Source of the DNA: Dermatophagoides farinae
Lineage: Eukaryota; Arthropoda; Arachnida; Sarcoptiformes; Pyroglyphidae
Direction: 5' to 3'
DNA: 64,000 nucleotides
NCBI RefSeq assembly: GCF_024713945.1
Contig: NC_134680.1
Location: 6,197,501-6,261,500 of the forward strand
Below are positions 24,801 through 35,187 of this stretch, one piece after another. Position 1 is the stretch's first letter, and each line of letters opens with the position of its first letter. The position numbers and the translations under genes are program-made. The notes beneath the pieces are model-generated. The model worked only from the letters and a program-made list of their open reading frames with translations. It was not told the origin of the DNA and ran no database searches.

Positions 24801-25873
24801 ATTCGAACAAAGACCAGAAGATTATCCGGCATTCGAACCACAACAACGAATCGAACCGAATGATCCAGATGATTTTGGTGAAATGCAACAATTGATGCAA
24901 AAATCAGCACGACAACTTCGTTGTGCACGTTTCGTTGATTGGCTAATGAACAGTGGTGTAATGGATCAGATTCTTGAAAAAGCAAAAGAATTCAATGTTA
25001 CATTATTTGCACCAGAAGACAGTGCTGTTTCACAACTGCCGTTCAATATGTTGAATAAAATGCAACAACAACCAAAACGTAATGCCGATCTAATGCTTAT
25101 GCATGCTATACCTGAATCATTTGAACAGATATATCCAGCAACACGTAGTAATTTTCATAGTCCACTAGGACAACCATATGATACATTTGCACCAATACAA
25201 ACAATGCAACCAGAACGACAAATCCGTTTTGATCGTAGTATAATGCCATCACCATTAACTGGCCAATATCAACCATTAATCTCTGGTTGTCCGTTGAAAA
25301 ATTCACATCAAATTGGTCCAATTCGAATGGTATCCACTGGTGCGGTACTATTTCCACCACAACAATCCATTTATTCTGTTATGAAACGATCACCTAATCT
25401 ACGTTTATGTCGTGAAATAGTGGATCAAGCACAGATGGCTCCACAATTAAGTCGACCAGATCGATCATATACAATGTTTACACCTACAGATGATGCAATC
25501 CGTAAACGATTATCACCACGACAATTAAATTCACTTGTTCGTGATCCGAATGCTTGCCGTAGATTTGTCGATAGCCATCTGGTAGCTAATCGTGCTATTT
25601 ATCGTAGTTCAATTCCGCTTACACCACGTGAACAAGTTGATCCAAATTTTCAAGGCCGTCAAACCGAAGTACCAAGCTGTATGGATCATGAACCATTACG
25701 AATTCGACGATCTGCACGTAAGTATTGTTGTTGCAGTGTTGTTTTTATCTTCTGAAAAAAAAATTTTTTCTTTTTCAATTTTAGAATCTTTTTACGTTAA
25801 TGGTGGCCATGTTCAATATGCCGATATAACAACCAACAATGGTGTGGTTCACATATTGAATGATTTCATCTAA
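21557..25873 (+). CDS. Secreted multi-domain fasciclin (FAS1) protein with acidic DEPK repeat
   Basis: Extracellular protein with FAS1 (fasciclin/periostin-like) adhesion domains. Six exons: 21557-21632, 21859-22017, 22118-22345, 22413-22844, 22907-25717 and 25785-25873. Every junction is phase 1, which suits modular shuffling, and the total is 1264 residues. The signal peptide is MTISTLILLTIVTSLVNGQQ. FAS1 H1 motifs are seen three times: MTIFAPTDDAF (about residue 157), VTLFAPEDSAV (about 985) and YTMFTPTDDAI (about 1155). The H2-like end is DITTNNGVVHILNDFI at the C-terminus. Between domains lies a Gln/Pro/Lys-rich region and a block of DEPK/EDEPK repeats at about residues 590-780, flanked by a duplicated EEKPEDVGKSNDED segment. 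It is strongly polyampholytic. Exon 2 uses an AG with a poor pyrimidine tract after a (GAT)n run, so that junction is the least sure. Confidence 0.85.
23770..24366 (+). repeat. Acidic DEPK repeat block in the FAS1 gene, flanked by direct repeats
   Basis: About 200 codons of alternating Asp/Glu-Pro-Lys units (EDEPK, DDEPK, EEEPK types). A 51-nt segment encoding EEKPEDVGKSNDED lies at 23770-23820 and again at 24316-24366, differing mainly at third positions. The units vary mostly between GAT/GAC and CCA/CCG codons, as expected for an expanding repeat kept in frame. Other frames and the antisense strand stay open here only because of the repeat composition. Confidence 0.9.
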
Positions 25874-25886
25874 TGATTAATGTTTT

Positions 25887-28420
25887 CAAATCAAATCAAA
25901 TCCGATCATAATTCCTTTTACCCCATGATCACAAAAAAATTATACAAATCAATCAATCCATTTTTTTTATCTCAAAATGATGATTAAAAGAAAAAAATTT
26001 CGAAAAAAAATCAACTAAAATCTTTGACCTTTTTGTCAAAGAGCCACTTTTTAGTACAAATGTGTGTGTGTGTGTGTATGTGTGTGTTTGGGTGTGGTCG
26101 ATATAAAGGTCAATGGCGATTAAATAGGAATGATAATTTTCAATTTAATTTCAAAATAATAAAAATCCCAGTATCATTCGATTGTTATTTGTTAAATGAT
26201 GCAAAGCCTAGCAACACATAATGATGATAAGATAAATTGTTTTTTTTTGCGATGTAAAAGGTAAGAAATTTATGGATTTATTATCATTATTATCGATTAA
26301 ATGATGCGATTTCTCAATCATCCGTCATCAACTGATCTCATATGCGTGGAGAAAATGTCATCGAAGCATTTATTATAAAATAAGAAAATCCAATTTTATC
26401 CTATCCTGGTTTTTGTTTGTTTTCTTTTTTTTTTGTCAATTGAAATTTAAACTTTTTTTTTTGTTTTAAAAATGCCATTATCAACAGAACCATCGACAAA
26501 TGCACCAACTACTGCTGCTCAACCACCAACGAATGATGATCCACTCAAACTATTGGCACAGATTGAGATCGATAATGATCAACACATTGTTCGTAATGTT
26601 GCACCGAAAAAAATGCCAAAATTTCAAAGTGTAGCCCAATTTTTAGATAATTCTATGAAAGAAATGGCTAACACTGAAACGATTGGTTTGGTAAATATAT
26701 ATTGATTTCATTGTATTGTTGAATTTTGATTAAATTTTTATTGCTCACACCACAATAGATTGATGCCGAAATGAATACGAAAAAATTGTCCTATAAAGAT
26801 TGGTATAATCAATCCAAACATTTTGCATCATCATTGATTAATGAATATAATTTGAAAAAAGAAGAAACCATTGTATTTTACAGTGAAAATTCTCTCGACT
26901 ATGCAATAACATTGATTGGAACAATATTTACTGGCTGTACATTTACACCGGCCAGGGCGGCTAATGGAAAATTTGAATTAACACAACAGATAAAAGATTG
27001 TCATGGTTCAATATTGATTATTGATTGTAAAAAACAATTACCAATATTAGAAGCTGCATTACGTAGTGAACAATATCGTCAAGATATACTTGAAAATTTA
27101 CGATTGATAATTATTATGAATGAAAATGAAAATGACAACAGCAACAACGACAGTGAAATTATCAAAAATTTAGAAACAATTTTAAAAGACAGCGAATGCA
27201 AAATTGATCATGTCAAACAAATGATAAACAACGGTGGTGATATGGCCAAGATACCACATTTTCCCGTAGATAAAGATGATCATTTTGTTATCATTTATAC
27301 ATCCGGTACAACGGGTACACCTAAAGGCGCTATTCATTCAAATTATTCAATGATGGGTTCAATGGGACAAAGAATGCAAAATTCAGCAAATAATGATACA
27401 AATCAGAACAAAATGTTTGAAAACTTTGATCAAAAATATGGACTGTTTTGGTATCCATTATGTCATGCGTCCGGTACATTTATTTTTCTTTTAGAAATAA
27501 TAAATTGTCGTACAAATGTTTTAGTTGTTAATAATCAATTGGATCGATTATTACAACTTGTATCGGAATATCGAGTAGCTGCCTTGTCATTGTCACCAAA
27601 ACATGTTGCTCATATGGCACAAAACGATTATCATGAACAATTTGACCTAAATTCACTGAAAATGATTTGGTGTGGTGGTTCGAAAGTTCCATTGAATCGT
27701 ATTGAAAATATACAGAAAAAATATAAAGTTTTTTACATCGATGGTTATGGTACAACAGAATTTTTAGCTGGAATACAGAATATGGAATTTATGTTTGGTC
27801 GAAAATTTAAATTGGGTTCAGTGGGTAGACCATCACCTGGTGCCGAAATGAAAATTATTGATCTGGAAACCGGAAAATCATTGCCTGCTGAAAAACAAGG
27901 CGAAATTCTGCTACGTGGTCCACAAAGATTTGTTGGTTATCTAAGAAATGAACGAGCAACAAATGAAACCATAGATTCAGATGGCTGGTATCATACCGGT
28001 GATGTTGGTTATTATGATGATGAAGGTTACCTGTATATTGTTGATCGTATCAAAGAAATAATCAAATTTCGTGAATATAGCGTATTTCCAGCTGAAATTG
28101 AAGAATTTATTCTAAAGAATCCTGCTGTTGATAGTGTTTGTGTTGTCGGTGTACCACATAAAGTTGATGGCAATCATATACGTGCATATATTCAAATCTG
28201 TCAAGGACAATCGTTGAGTAAAAAAGAAATAATCGATTCAGTACAGGAGAATCTGGGCTTCCAAAAACGTTTACGTGCTGGTGTACAATTTGTGCAGCAT
28301 GTTCCACGTACATCCACTGATAAATTAGATCGAAAATATTTTCGTTCATTAGTGAAAAATGAATTATTAACTAATGAGATCGAATAGAATATGTTGGATT
28401 TTTAGTTTTTAAAAAATGAT
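25887..28420 (+). repeat. Tandem duplication unit 1 (ligase gene with flanks)
   Basis: Homologous to 28430-30896. Similarity covers the upstream spacer (shared TCTCAAAATGATGATTAAAA), both exons, the intron and the trailer AATATGTTGGATTTTTAG. Approximate edges only, judged by eye. Confidence 0.8.
26472..28387 (+). CDS. Luciferase-like/4CL-like acyl-CoA ligase, copy 1 (ANL superfamily)
   Basis: Adenylate-forming enzyme that activates a carboxylic acid with ATP and transfers it to CoA; the substrate cannot be read from sequence. Two exons, 26472-26690 and 26759-28387, phase 0, 615 residues. Motif A3 YTSGTTGTPKG is at residues 253-263. A5 is DGYGTTEF, A7 is YHTGDVGYYDDEGYLYIVDR, and the A8 region is KFREYSVFPAEIEEF. 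The family usually has a Gly-rich K-G turn in A8, so REYS is a local departure. The A10 lysine is kept in PRTSTDKLDRK, but the usual Gly before Lys is Asp. The C-terminus is TNEIE, with no SKL peroxisome signal, unlike beetle luciferases. The Thr/Pro-rich start is not a clear signal peptide. Immediately followed by a close copy. Confidence 0.92.
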
Positions 28421-28429
28421 CATATTGAT

Positions 28430-30896
28430 TGTGTTTCAAATCAAATCAATGATCGAATCGAATCAGATCACAATTCCTTTTTATCATTCATTTTTTGTCT
28501 CAAAATGATGATTAAAAAAAATCATTTCGAAAAAATCAATTAAAACTTTGGCTTTTTCTTTGAAGACACAATTTCGGTACACATGTGTGTGTTCGGTACA
28601 AACTTCAAGTTCAGTACATTTGTCAATGTCAATTAAATTGGATTGATAATTTCGGCATATCATTCAATTGAATTGATCAAAATGATGAAAATACCAGTAT
28701 CATTCGATTGTCATCATTTGTTTAATAATGTAAATCTAAGCAATACATAATGATGATGATGATAAGATAAATTGATTTTATTTATGGTGTAGAAATCCAT
28801 TGATTGATTTTCATTATCGTCAACTCATCTGATATGTGTGGAGAATTTCATCGAAGGATTTCTTATAAAATAAGAAAATCCAATTTCATCCAATCCAATA
28901 TCCGACTTGGTTTTTGTTTTCTTTTTTTTTGTGCATCGTTCATTGAAATTTATTATTTTTTTTTGTTTTGAAAATGCCATCATCAACTACTCCAACTAAT
29001 ACTACTCAACCACCAACGCAATATGATCCACTCAAACTATTGGCACAGATCGAGATCGATAATGATCAACACATTGTTCGTAATGTTGCACCAAAAACAA
29101 TGCCAGAATTTCAAACTATGGCCCAATTTCTAGACGATTCTATGAAAGAAATGGCTAACACTGAAACGATTGGTTTGGTAAATATATATATCGATTGTTG
29201 AATTTTGATTAAATTCTAAAAAAAAAATTTCACGTTATTCACAATAGATTGATGCCGAAATGAATATGAAAAAATTGTCCTATAAAGATTGGTATAATCA
29301 ATCCAAACATTTTGCATCATCATTGATTAATGAATATAATTTGAAAAAAGAAGAAACAGTTGTATTTCACAGTGAAAATTCTCTCGATTATGCAATAACA
29401 TTGATTGGAACAATATTTACTGGTTGTACATTTACACCGGTCAAGGCGGCTAATGGAAAATTTGAATTAACACAACAGATAAAAGATTCTCGTGGTTCAA
29501 TATTGATTATTGATTGTAAAAAACAATTGCCAATATTAGAAGGCGCATTACGTAATGAACAATATCGTCAAGACATACTTGAACATTTACGATTGATTAT
29601 TTTGATGAATGAAAATGAAAATGACAACAACAGTGCAATCATCAAAAATATAGAGACAATTTTAAAAGACAGCGAATGCAAAATTGATCATGTCAAACAA
29701 ATGATAAACAACGGTGGTGATATGGCCAAGATACCCCATTTTCCCGTAGATAAAGATGATCATTTTGTTATCATTTATACATCTGGTACAACGGGTACAT
29801 CTAAAGGCGCTATTCATTCAAATTATTCAATGCTGGCTTCAATTGGTAAAAGAATGCAAAATTCAGCAAATAATGATACAAATCAAAACAAAATGTTTGA
29901 TAGATTTAATCAAAAATATGGACTGTTTTGGTATCCATTAAGTCATGTGTCCGGTACATTTGTTTTGCTTTCAGAAATAATAAATTGCCGTACAAATGTT
30001 TTAGTTGTTAATAATCAATTGGAAAGATTATTACAACTTGTATCGGAATATCGAGTAGCCTTCTTGTCATTATCTCCAAAACATGTTACTCAAATGGCAC
30101 AAAATGATTATCGTGAACAATTTGATCTAAGTTCAGTGAAAATGATTCCATGTGGTGGTTCGAAAATCCCATTGAATTGTATTGAAAATATACAGAAAAA
30201 ATATAAAGTTCTCTTCATTGATGGTTATGGTTCAACAGAATTTTTAGGTGGAATTCAGAATATGGAATTTATGTTTGGTGGTAAACTCAAATTGGGTACA
30301 GTGGGTAGACCATCACCGGGTGTTGAAATGAAAATTATTGATCTGGAAACCGGAAAATCATTGCCTGCTGAAAAACAAGGCGAAATTCTGATACGTGGTC
30401 CACAACAATTTGTTGGTTATCTTAGAAATGAAAGAGCAACAAAAGAAACCATAGATTCAGATGGCTGGTATCATACCGGTGATGTTGGTTATTATGATGA
30501 TGAAGGTTACCTGTATATTGTTGATCGTATCAAAGAATTATTCAAATTTCGTGAATGGAGCGTATTTCCAACTGAAATTGAAGAATTTATTCTAAAGAAT
30601 CCTGCTGTTGATAGTGTTTGTGTTGTCGGTGTACCACATAAAGTTGATGGCTATCATACACGTGCATACATTCAAATTCGTCAAGGACAATCGTTAAGTG
30701 AAAAAGAAATAATCGATTCAGTACAGGAAAATCTGGGTTTCCAAAAACGTTTACGTGCTGGTGTACAATTTGTGCAGCATATTCCACGTACATCCATTGG
30801 TAAAGTGGAGCGAAAATATTTTCGTTCATTAGTGAAAAATGAATTATTAACTAATGAGATCGAATAGAATATGTTGGATTTTTAGTTTTTAAAAAT
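28430..30896 (+). repeat. Tandem duplication unit 2 (ligase gene with flanks)
   Basis: Second copy of the 2.5 kb unit beginning near 25887. The upstream spacer is shorter than in unit 1. Both units end in the same AATATGTTGGATTTTTAGTT trailer, followed by different DNA. Confidence 0.8.
28974..30867 (+). CDS. Luciferase-like/4CL-like acyl-CoA ligase, copy 2 (ANL superfamily)
   Basis: Close tandem paralogue of the preceding ligase. Exons 28974-29177 and 29248-30867 share the intron position; 607 residues. The ATG at 28974 aligns with the copy 1 start. Differences from copy 1 fall in motifs: A3 reads YTSGTTGTSKG (residues 245-255), with Ser for the conserved Pro; A5 is DGYGSTEF; the A8 region has KFREWSVFP; and A10 is PRTSIGKVERK, with the canonical Gly-Lys. 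So each copy departs from consensus at a different motif. The N-terminal Thr/Pro stretch is shorter. No peroxisome signal (ends TNEIE). An AATAAA is at 30984-30989. It converges on EXOC7, whose stop is only 320 nt away. Confidence 0.92.
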
Positions 30897-31186
30897 AAAA
30901 ACTTTTTTTTTTATTGCCGAAATCGACAAAAAAAAGATGTTACTGAATTTTTTTTTCTGTCAACAGATGGCCACACTTTCATAAATAAAAATCTTTTTCT
31001 CAATTTTGACTCTTTGATTGAAAACTGCAATTTTCGAATTTGGTGAATTTATGGAATTCTAAATGATTCTATAGTTTTTTTTTTGTAATTCTGTGATAAT
31101 TGAAAAAGTTTATTTATTTGATTGAATAAAAAAAAACAAAAATTCATAATTAAAAAATTTACAATTTTTCTAATCATCAATTCAAT

Positions 31187-33448
31187 TCAAGCCAATTCAT
31201 CAAATAACAAGCTAATCGATTGTGATACATGATCCGGTGTATATTTAATATATTTATGAACATTTTTCGTAAATTCTACAGCAACATAACGTTCATAGAA
31301 TTGAAAATAGATACGATTTAACCATTGAATTAATTCTTTTTTAATCTCTTCACGTAGATCACGATCAGGTATAGCATACGAACGATGTGATTGTATAACT
31401 TGTTCAAATTCTTTATTGAAGCCAGCAAATTTATCTTTAATAATTTGTCTATCTTTATCCTTCAATCGAATCATCATCATTGGTTGTGCATGATGATGAT
31501 GATGGTGATGACCACTAATGGTTGATGACGATATACCAGATAAACTATATGATGATGAATGTGAATTTGACAATGTTGAATATGATGATGATGATGACAT
31601 TGTGCCCGTACGTTGTGGTGATAAAATTGTCGGATTATTTATTTCATCAATATAGTGAACAACTTTATTCCAACATTTATAATATTCCATTTTAAATTCA
31701 CGAATCTGTATTTGATAATCATCACGTATGTTCGAACGATATAATGATACAATCGATAGCAATGAACTGGTTGTCAATGTTTTCAATATATAGAATGTAT
31801 TATTCAATAAAAATAATGATTGTAATGCTTGATCATTATGATATGATTCAGAACGTTTACGTAATGAAAGACCCATTGCCGATAGTACACGCCAAATATA
31901 TTGTGCAAATGCGATACGATTTTTATCACCAGATAATTCTAATGATTGTATATCAGTCACCGTTACTACACGTGATAATATATCCAAATATGATTGTAGA
32001 TGTACCAGAAATAGCATTACATTGCTTGTTAATTCATGTACAGTACCATCTTTTGGTACACGATGATGATGTTGATCACATTTAATATATTCAATAAATT
32101 CTTCCAATGTTTTCGATATGGTTGTCTGTAATGTAACAACAAGTGAATGTAATCGATTCGATACTTGTGGATCACAACCATCCAACAGCAAATCGAATGA
32201 ATGACGCATATATGCATGATAACGTAGTACGGGCAATAGAAATAGTGCCGAACTGAAATCCTGTTTTTGTACCGATCTTTTTACACGTGTTGATAATTGT
32301 TCACCTTCATTGTAAACTGATTCCAATGATGAAAGAATAACACGTGAAAATATTGTTTTCTGATGTTCCACCGGTATTATTCGTTCGATTAATGATAATT
32401 CTAATTGCATCAATTTCAATAAACCAGTTACTGTTAATACATAGGCAAATATTTCTGGTTCAGTTATATTAATGTCCAATAAATTATCTTTATCCATCGA
32501 TGATGATGATGATGTTGTGGATGTAGAAATATCGATACGTTTCATTAGATGAAGATTTTTACGTCCACCCAACAATGGTGATAGATGTGCACCAAGTGTT
32601 TTAATCATTGAACCAAGTGTTGATGATTTCAGATATGATCGAAGATTTTTCAATGATTTAGATAAAACATCGGATCGTAAACGTGAATATAGTAGTAGAA
32701 AATCTTGATTACGATTATAACAAAGCCATTCAGCTAATAATTTTAAATCTTGTAAAATTTTTTCTGGATTACCACCACCACCACCACCATTACGACGATC
32801 AGATAATTTAAACACTTTATATAAATCCGGTTCTTGTTGCGGTGGTGTTGTTAATGATGATGATTGATTTTTTTCCAATAATTGATCATCATTCGATGAT
32901 TGTTGTTGTTGTTTTTGAATAATTGGACCATTCGATTTGATCATATCGAGAATGATGTCAACTTTTTTTATCTCTTCACTATGACGTGACATATTTTGAC
33001 GAAATTCTTTCTGAATAATTTGTCCACCTTTTTCCAATAGACTACCACAATTCATCAGTTCAGGACTTTCACGATTATTACGTTCAAAATAACGTACAGC
33101 ATCTGTAAGACGATTAAGATCCGAAATATATTCACCATACATTGATGATGATCCTGGACCATTGATGATATTTGGTTCAACTTCGCCAGCAACCGTATAG
33201 AATTTTATAACATAATCAAGCCGTTTTAATGATGAATTTATATTCTCTTGTTGTCGTTGTAGATTACCAGTTTGCTTATAAACTGGTTGTACTGTTTCTT
33301 CTAGTTTCAACAGACGATCATCAAATTGTGTTAATGTTTCGACCATTTTCATACAATTATCTGTCGATGATGTTAATAATGATTTTAGACGAGCCAAACT
33401 ATTCGTTGCATTGGCCAATTTACGGCGATCATCTTCTAGTTCCAACAT
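31187..33448 (-). CDS. Exoc7: Exocyst complex component 7 (Exo70)
   Basis: Exo70 subunit of the exocyst, which binds PI(4,5)P2 and tethers secretory vesicles at the plasma membrane. A single exon, 753 residues. The N-terminal coiled coil (about residues 1-80; FDDRLLKLEETVQPVYKQTG, then NLQRQQENI) matches the family. It is followed by SPELMNCGSLLEKGGQIIQKEF and the long helical-rod region. The C-terminal domain contains FNKEFEQVIQSHRSYAIPD and FTKNVHKYIKYTPDHVSQSI with the ending LFDELA. Ser- and His-rich runs around residues 610-660 are local low-complexity insertions. The ATG at 33448 is chosen because the family begins close to this coiled coil; an in-frame upstream ATG at 33571 would add a Phe-rich, unlikely stretch. 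It lies tail-to-tail with ligase copy 2. Confidence 0.93.
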   Translation of the reverse strand: MLELEDDRRKLANATNSLARLKSLLTSSTDNCMKMVETLTQFDDRLLKLEETVQPVYKQTGNLQRQQENINSSLKRLDYVIKFYTVAGEVEPNIINGPGSSSMYGEYISDLNRLTDAVRYFERNNRESPELMNCGSLLEKGGQIIQKEFRQNMSRHSEEIKKVDIILDMIKSNGPIIQKQQQQSSNDDQLLEKNQSSSLTTPPQQEPDLYKVFKLSDRRNGGGGGGNPEKILQDLKLLAEWLCYNRNQDFLLLYSRLRSDVLSKSLKNLRSYLKSSTLGSMIKTLGAHLSPLLGGRKNLHLMKRIDISTSTTSSSSSMDKDNLLDINITEPEIFAYVLTVTGLLKLMQLELSLIERIIPVEHQKTIFSRVILSSLESVYNEGEQLSTRVKRSVQKQDFSSALFLLPVLRYHAYMRHSFDLLLDGCDPQVSNRLHSLVVTLQTTISKTLEEFIEYIKCDQHHHRVPKDGTVHELTSNVMLFLVHLQSYLDILSRVVTVTDIQSLELSGDKNRIAFAQYIWRVLSAMGLSLRKRSESYHNDQALQSLFLLNNTFYILKTLTTSSLLSIVSLYRSNIRDDYQIQIREFKMEYYKCWNKVVHYIDEINNPTILSPQRTGTMSSSSSYSTLSNSHSSSYSLSGISSSTISGHHHHHHHAQPMMMIRLKDKDRQIIKDKFAGFNKEFEQVIQSHRSYAIPDRDLREEIKKELIQWLNRIYFQFYERYVAVEFTKNVHKYIKYTPDHVSQSISLLFDELA

Positions 33449-35187
33449 TTTCAGAAGAAAAAAAAATGATGATGATGATGTGAAACAACCATCAACAAAA
33501 CAAAAAAACACCTCATCAATAAAATATTTGGTTTTTTTTATTGACAAAAATTGTTTTTGTTGTGTTTTCATCCGAAATTATGACTACTCGTTCATAGATG
33601 GCGTTTGTTTTGAATTCAACCAAAAAAAAAAAAAAACATTCGAAATTCCATGATAATTCCAAATTGATGACCTTTTTGTTGTTGTTGTTGTTGTGGTTCA
33701 ATCAAGAGAAAAAAAAACAGAAACGAAAGCCGGAAACTTTATTGATGGTCAATTTTTTTTCTTTATTTTAATAAATTATTAATTATATTGAAATTGAAAT
33801 TGAAATTACAATCAACAATGGGAAAGAAAAACAAACAAACAAACAAATAGTAAGGGGGAAAAAGCTAACAGAAAAACTGCAAGAAAAAAAATTTTTTTTT
33901 GTTGTTGTCATTGTCGTTGTAATGTTGTGTGTGTGTGTGTGTGTGTGTGAATGTTATTTAAGTATACGACATAAATGAATTGAATAATTCAACAATTAAA
34001 ACAATACTGATTTATCGATGATTCGAATGAATGGAAAAAATTTTTGGTTTTTATTATTTAGTTAGTTTTCGGTGGATAAGATTTGCTCTGTGTTGATGTT
34101 GGATGATGATGATGATGATGATGACATTTAAGCACAAGACAAGAATTTTTTTTTTTAGAAACCAACAAAAATCTTATATTTATATAAATAGATAGGAAAT
34201 GTCAAATATCAAGAATCTAGTGAATTTTGTTTTTTCATTCGATAAACACAAACCGGAATTATAGCAATAGGTGGATTAAACAAATAATCTATATTTTTTT
34301 CTGTTTTTTTTTTTTTTTTGATAATTTTTCAATTTAAATTCAGGAATTGGAATGTTCTGTGTGTGTGTGATTGGATATTAATTGAATGAATAATTCATTG
34401 AAAAAAAATTTTTTTTTCAGGAAATTGAAAATTGAAATGAAAACAAAAAAATTGAAATTTCAGTAGTAGCAGTAGTAGTCATATATGTGAGTCCAATTTT
34501 TTTTAATAGTATGCGTGTGTGTGTGGTAAATTCATCAAATTTTCTATTTCCGTTTTCATTGATTTTTGTTTTGTTTATTTTCAACAAAAAAAAACAAAAG
34601 AATTTGTTGGAGAAAAAGTTCTTAAATAGATGAGTTGTGGTTGGGGTGGTGGTGATGGTAGTCGGTGGATGGTTAATTGATGATGACGATGATGATGATG
34701 ATGAATGTTTGGAATTACAAGAAATGTAGTGGTTGGTTGAGAATTGATGACGTTGATGATGATGGTGATGATGATGATGATGATGATGATAATCAAAGTC
34801 GATCGATAAACAACAACAAAAGTGAAATTAAAATCAAAAAAAAATAAACAGACAGATAGACAAACAAACAAACAATCAATGAATCAATGTGAAAACATAT
34901 GGTTTTTTTTTATTATTGGTATATGTTCGAATGTGTGGGAGTGGTACACACGTCTCTTGTGTTTGTGTTGGTGATATATTTTTTGAGTGTAATTATGACT
35001 TTTCCTGGTTTTTTTTAAGGTTTCACATTCAAATGAATAATAGAATTTTTTTGTTTAAAAAAAAAGGAAGTAGCAGCAGCAACAAAACGAAAAAAAAAAA
35101 TTTGTTGTCAGAATCATCATTTTCAGAATTCCATATTCCAATATTCTTGTTTTGAATTTTTTTTTTATTTTTTGATTTTGATTATCT
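33449..35187. other. Intergenic region EXOC7 / peptide precursor
   Basis: Holds the EXOC7 5' region, with a CATAGATGGCG motif at 33593-33603, then (GT)n at about 33928-33950, (GAT)n at about 34104-34122 and 34755-34790, and homopolymers. Leftward frames in the (GAT)n area are repeat translations. No gene supported. Confidence 0.55.
33593..33603 (+). promoter_or_regulatory. AGATGGCG motif upstream of EXOC7
   Basis: CATAGATGGCG shares the AGATGGCG core with the site before BBS5. It lies about 150 nt upstream of the leftward EXOC7 ATG. The flanks fit the CTCF consensus less well than the BBS5 site. Confidence 0.25.

Noticed and set aside
23804-24895. 363-codon Met/Lys/Asn-rich frame on the plus strand
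   Set aside because: Out-of-frame reading of the same acidic repeat; the true frame is fixed by FAS1 motifs and splice phases.
23471-24985. 504-codon open frame on the minus strand
   Set aside because: It is antisense to the FAS1 repeat block. The repeat composition removes stops from the opposite strand, and the translation is a Leu/Val/His-rich mirror without domains.
33449-33571. Longer EXOC7 start at 33571
   Set aside because: It adds a Phe/Ser-rich stretch encoded by homopolymers; the family begins near the coiled coil at 33448.
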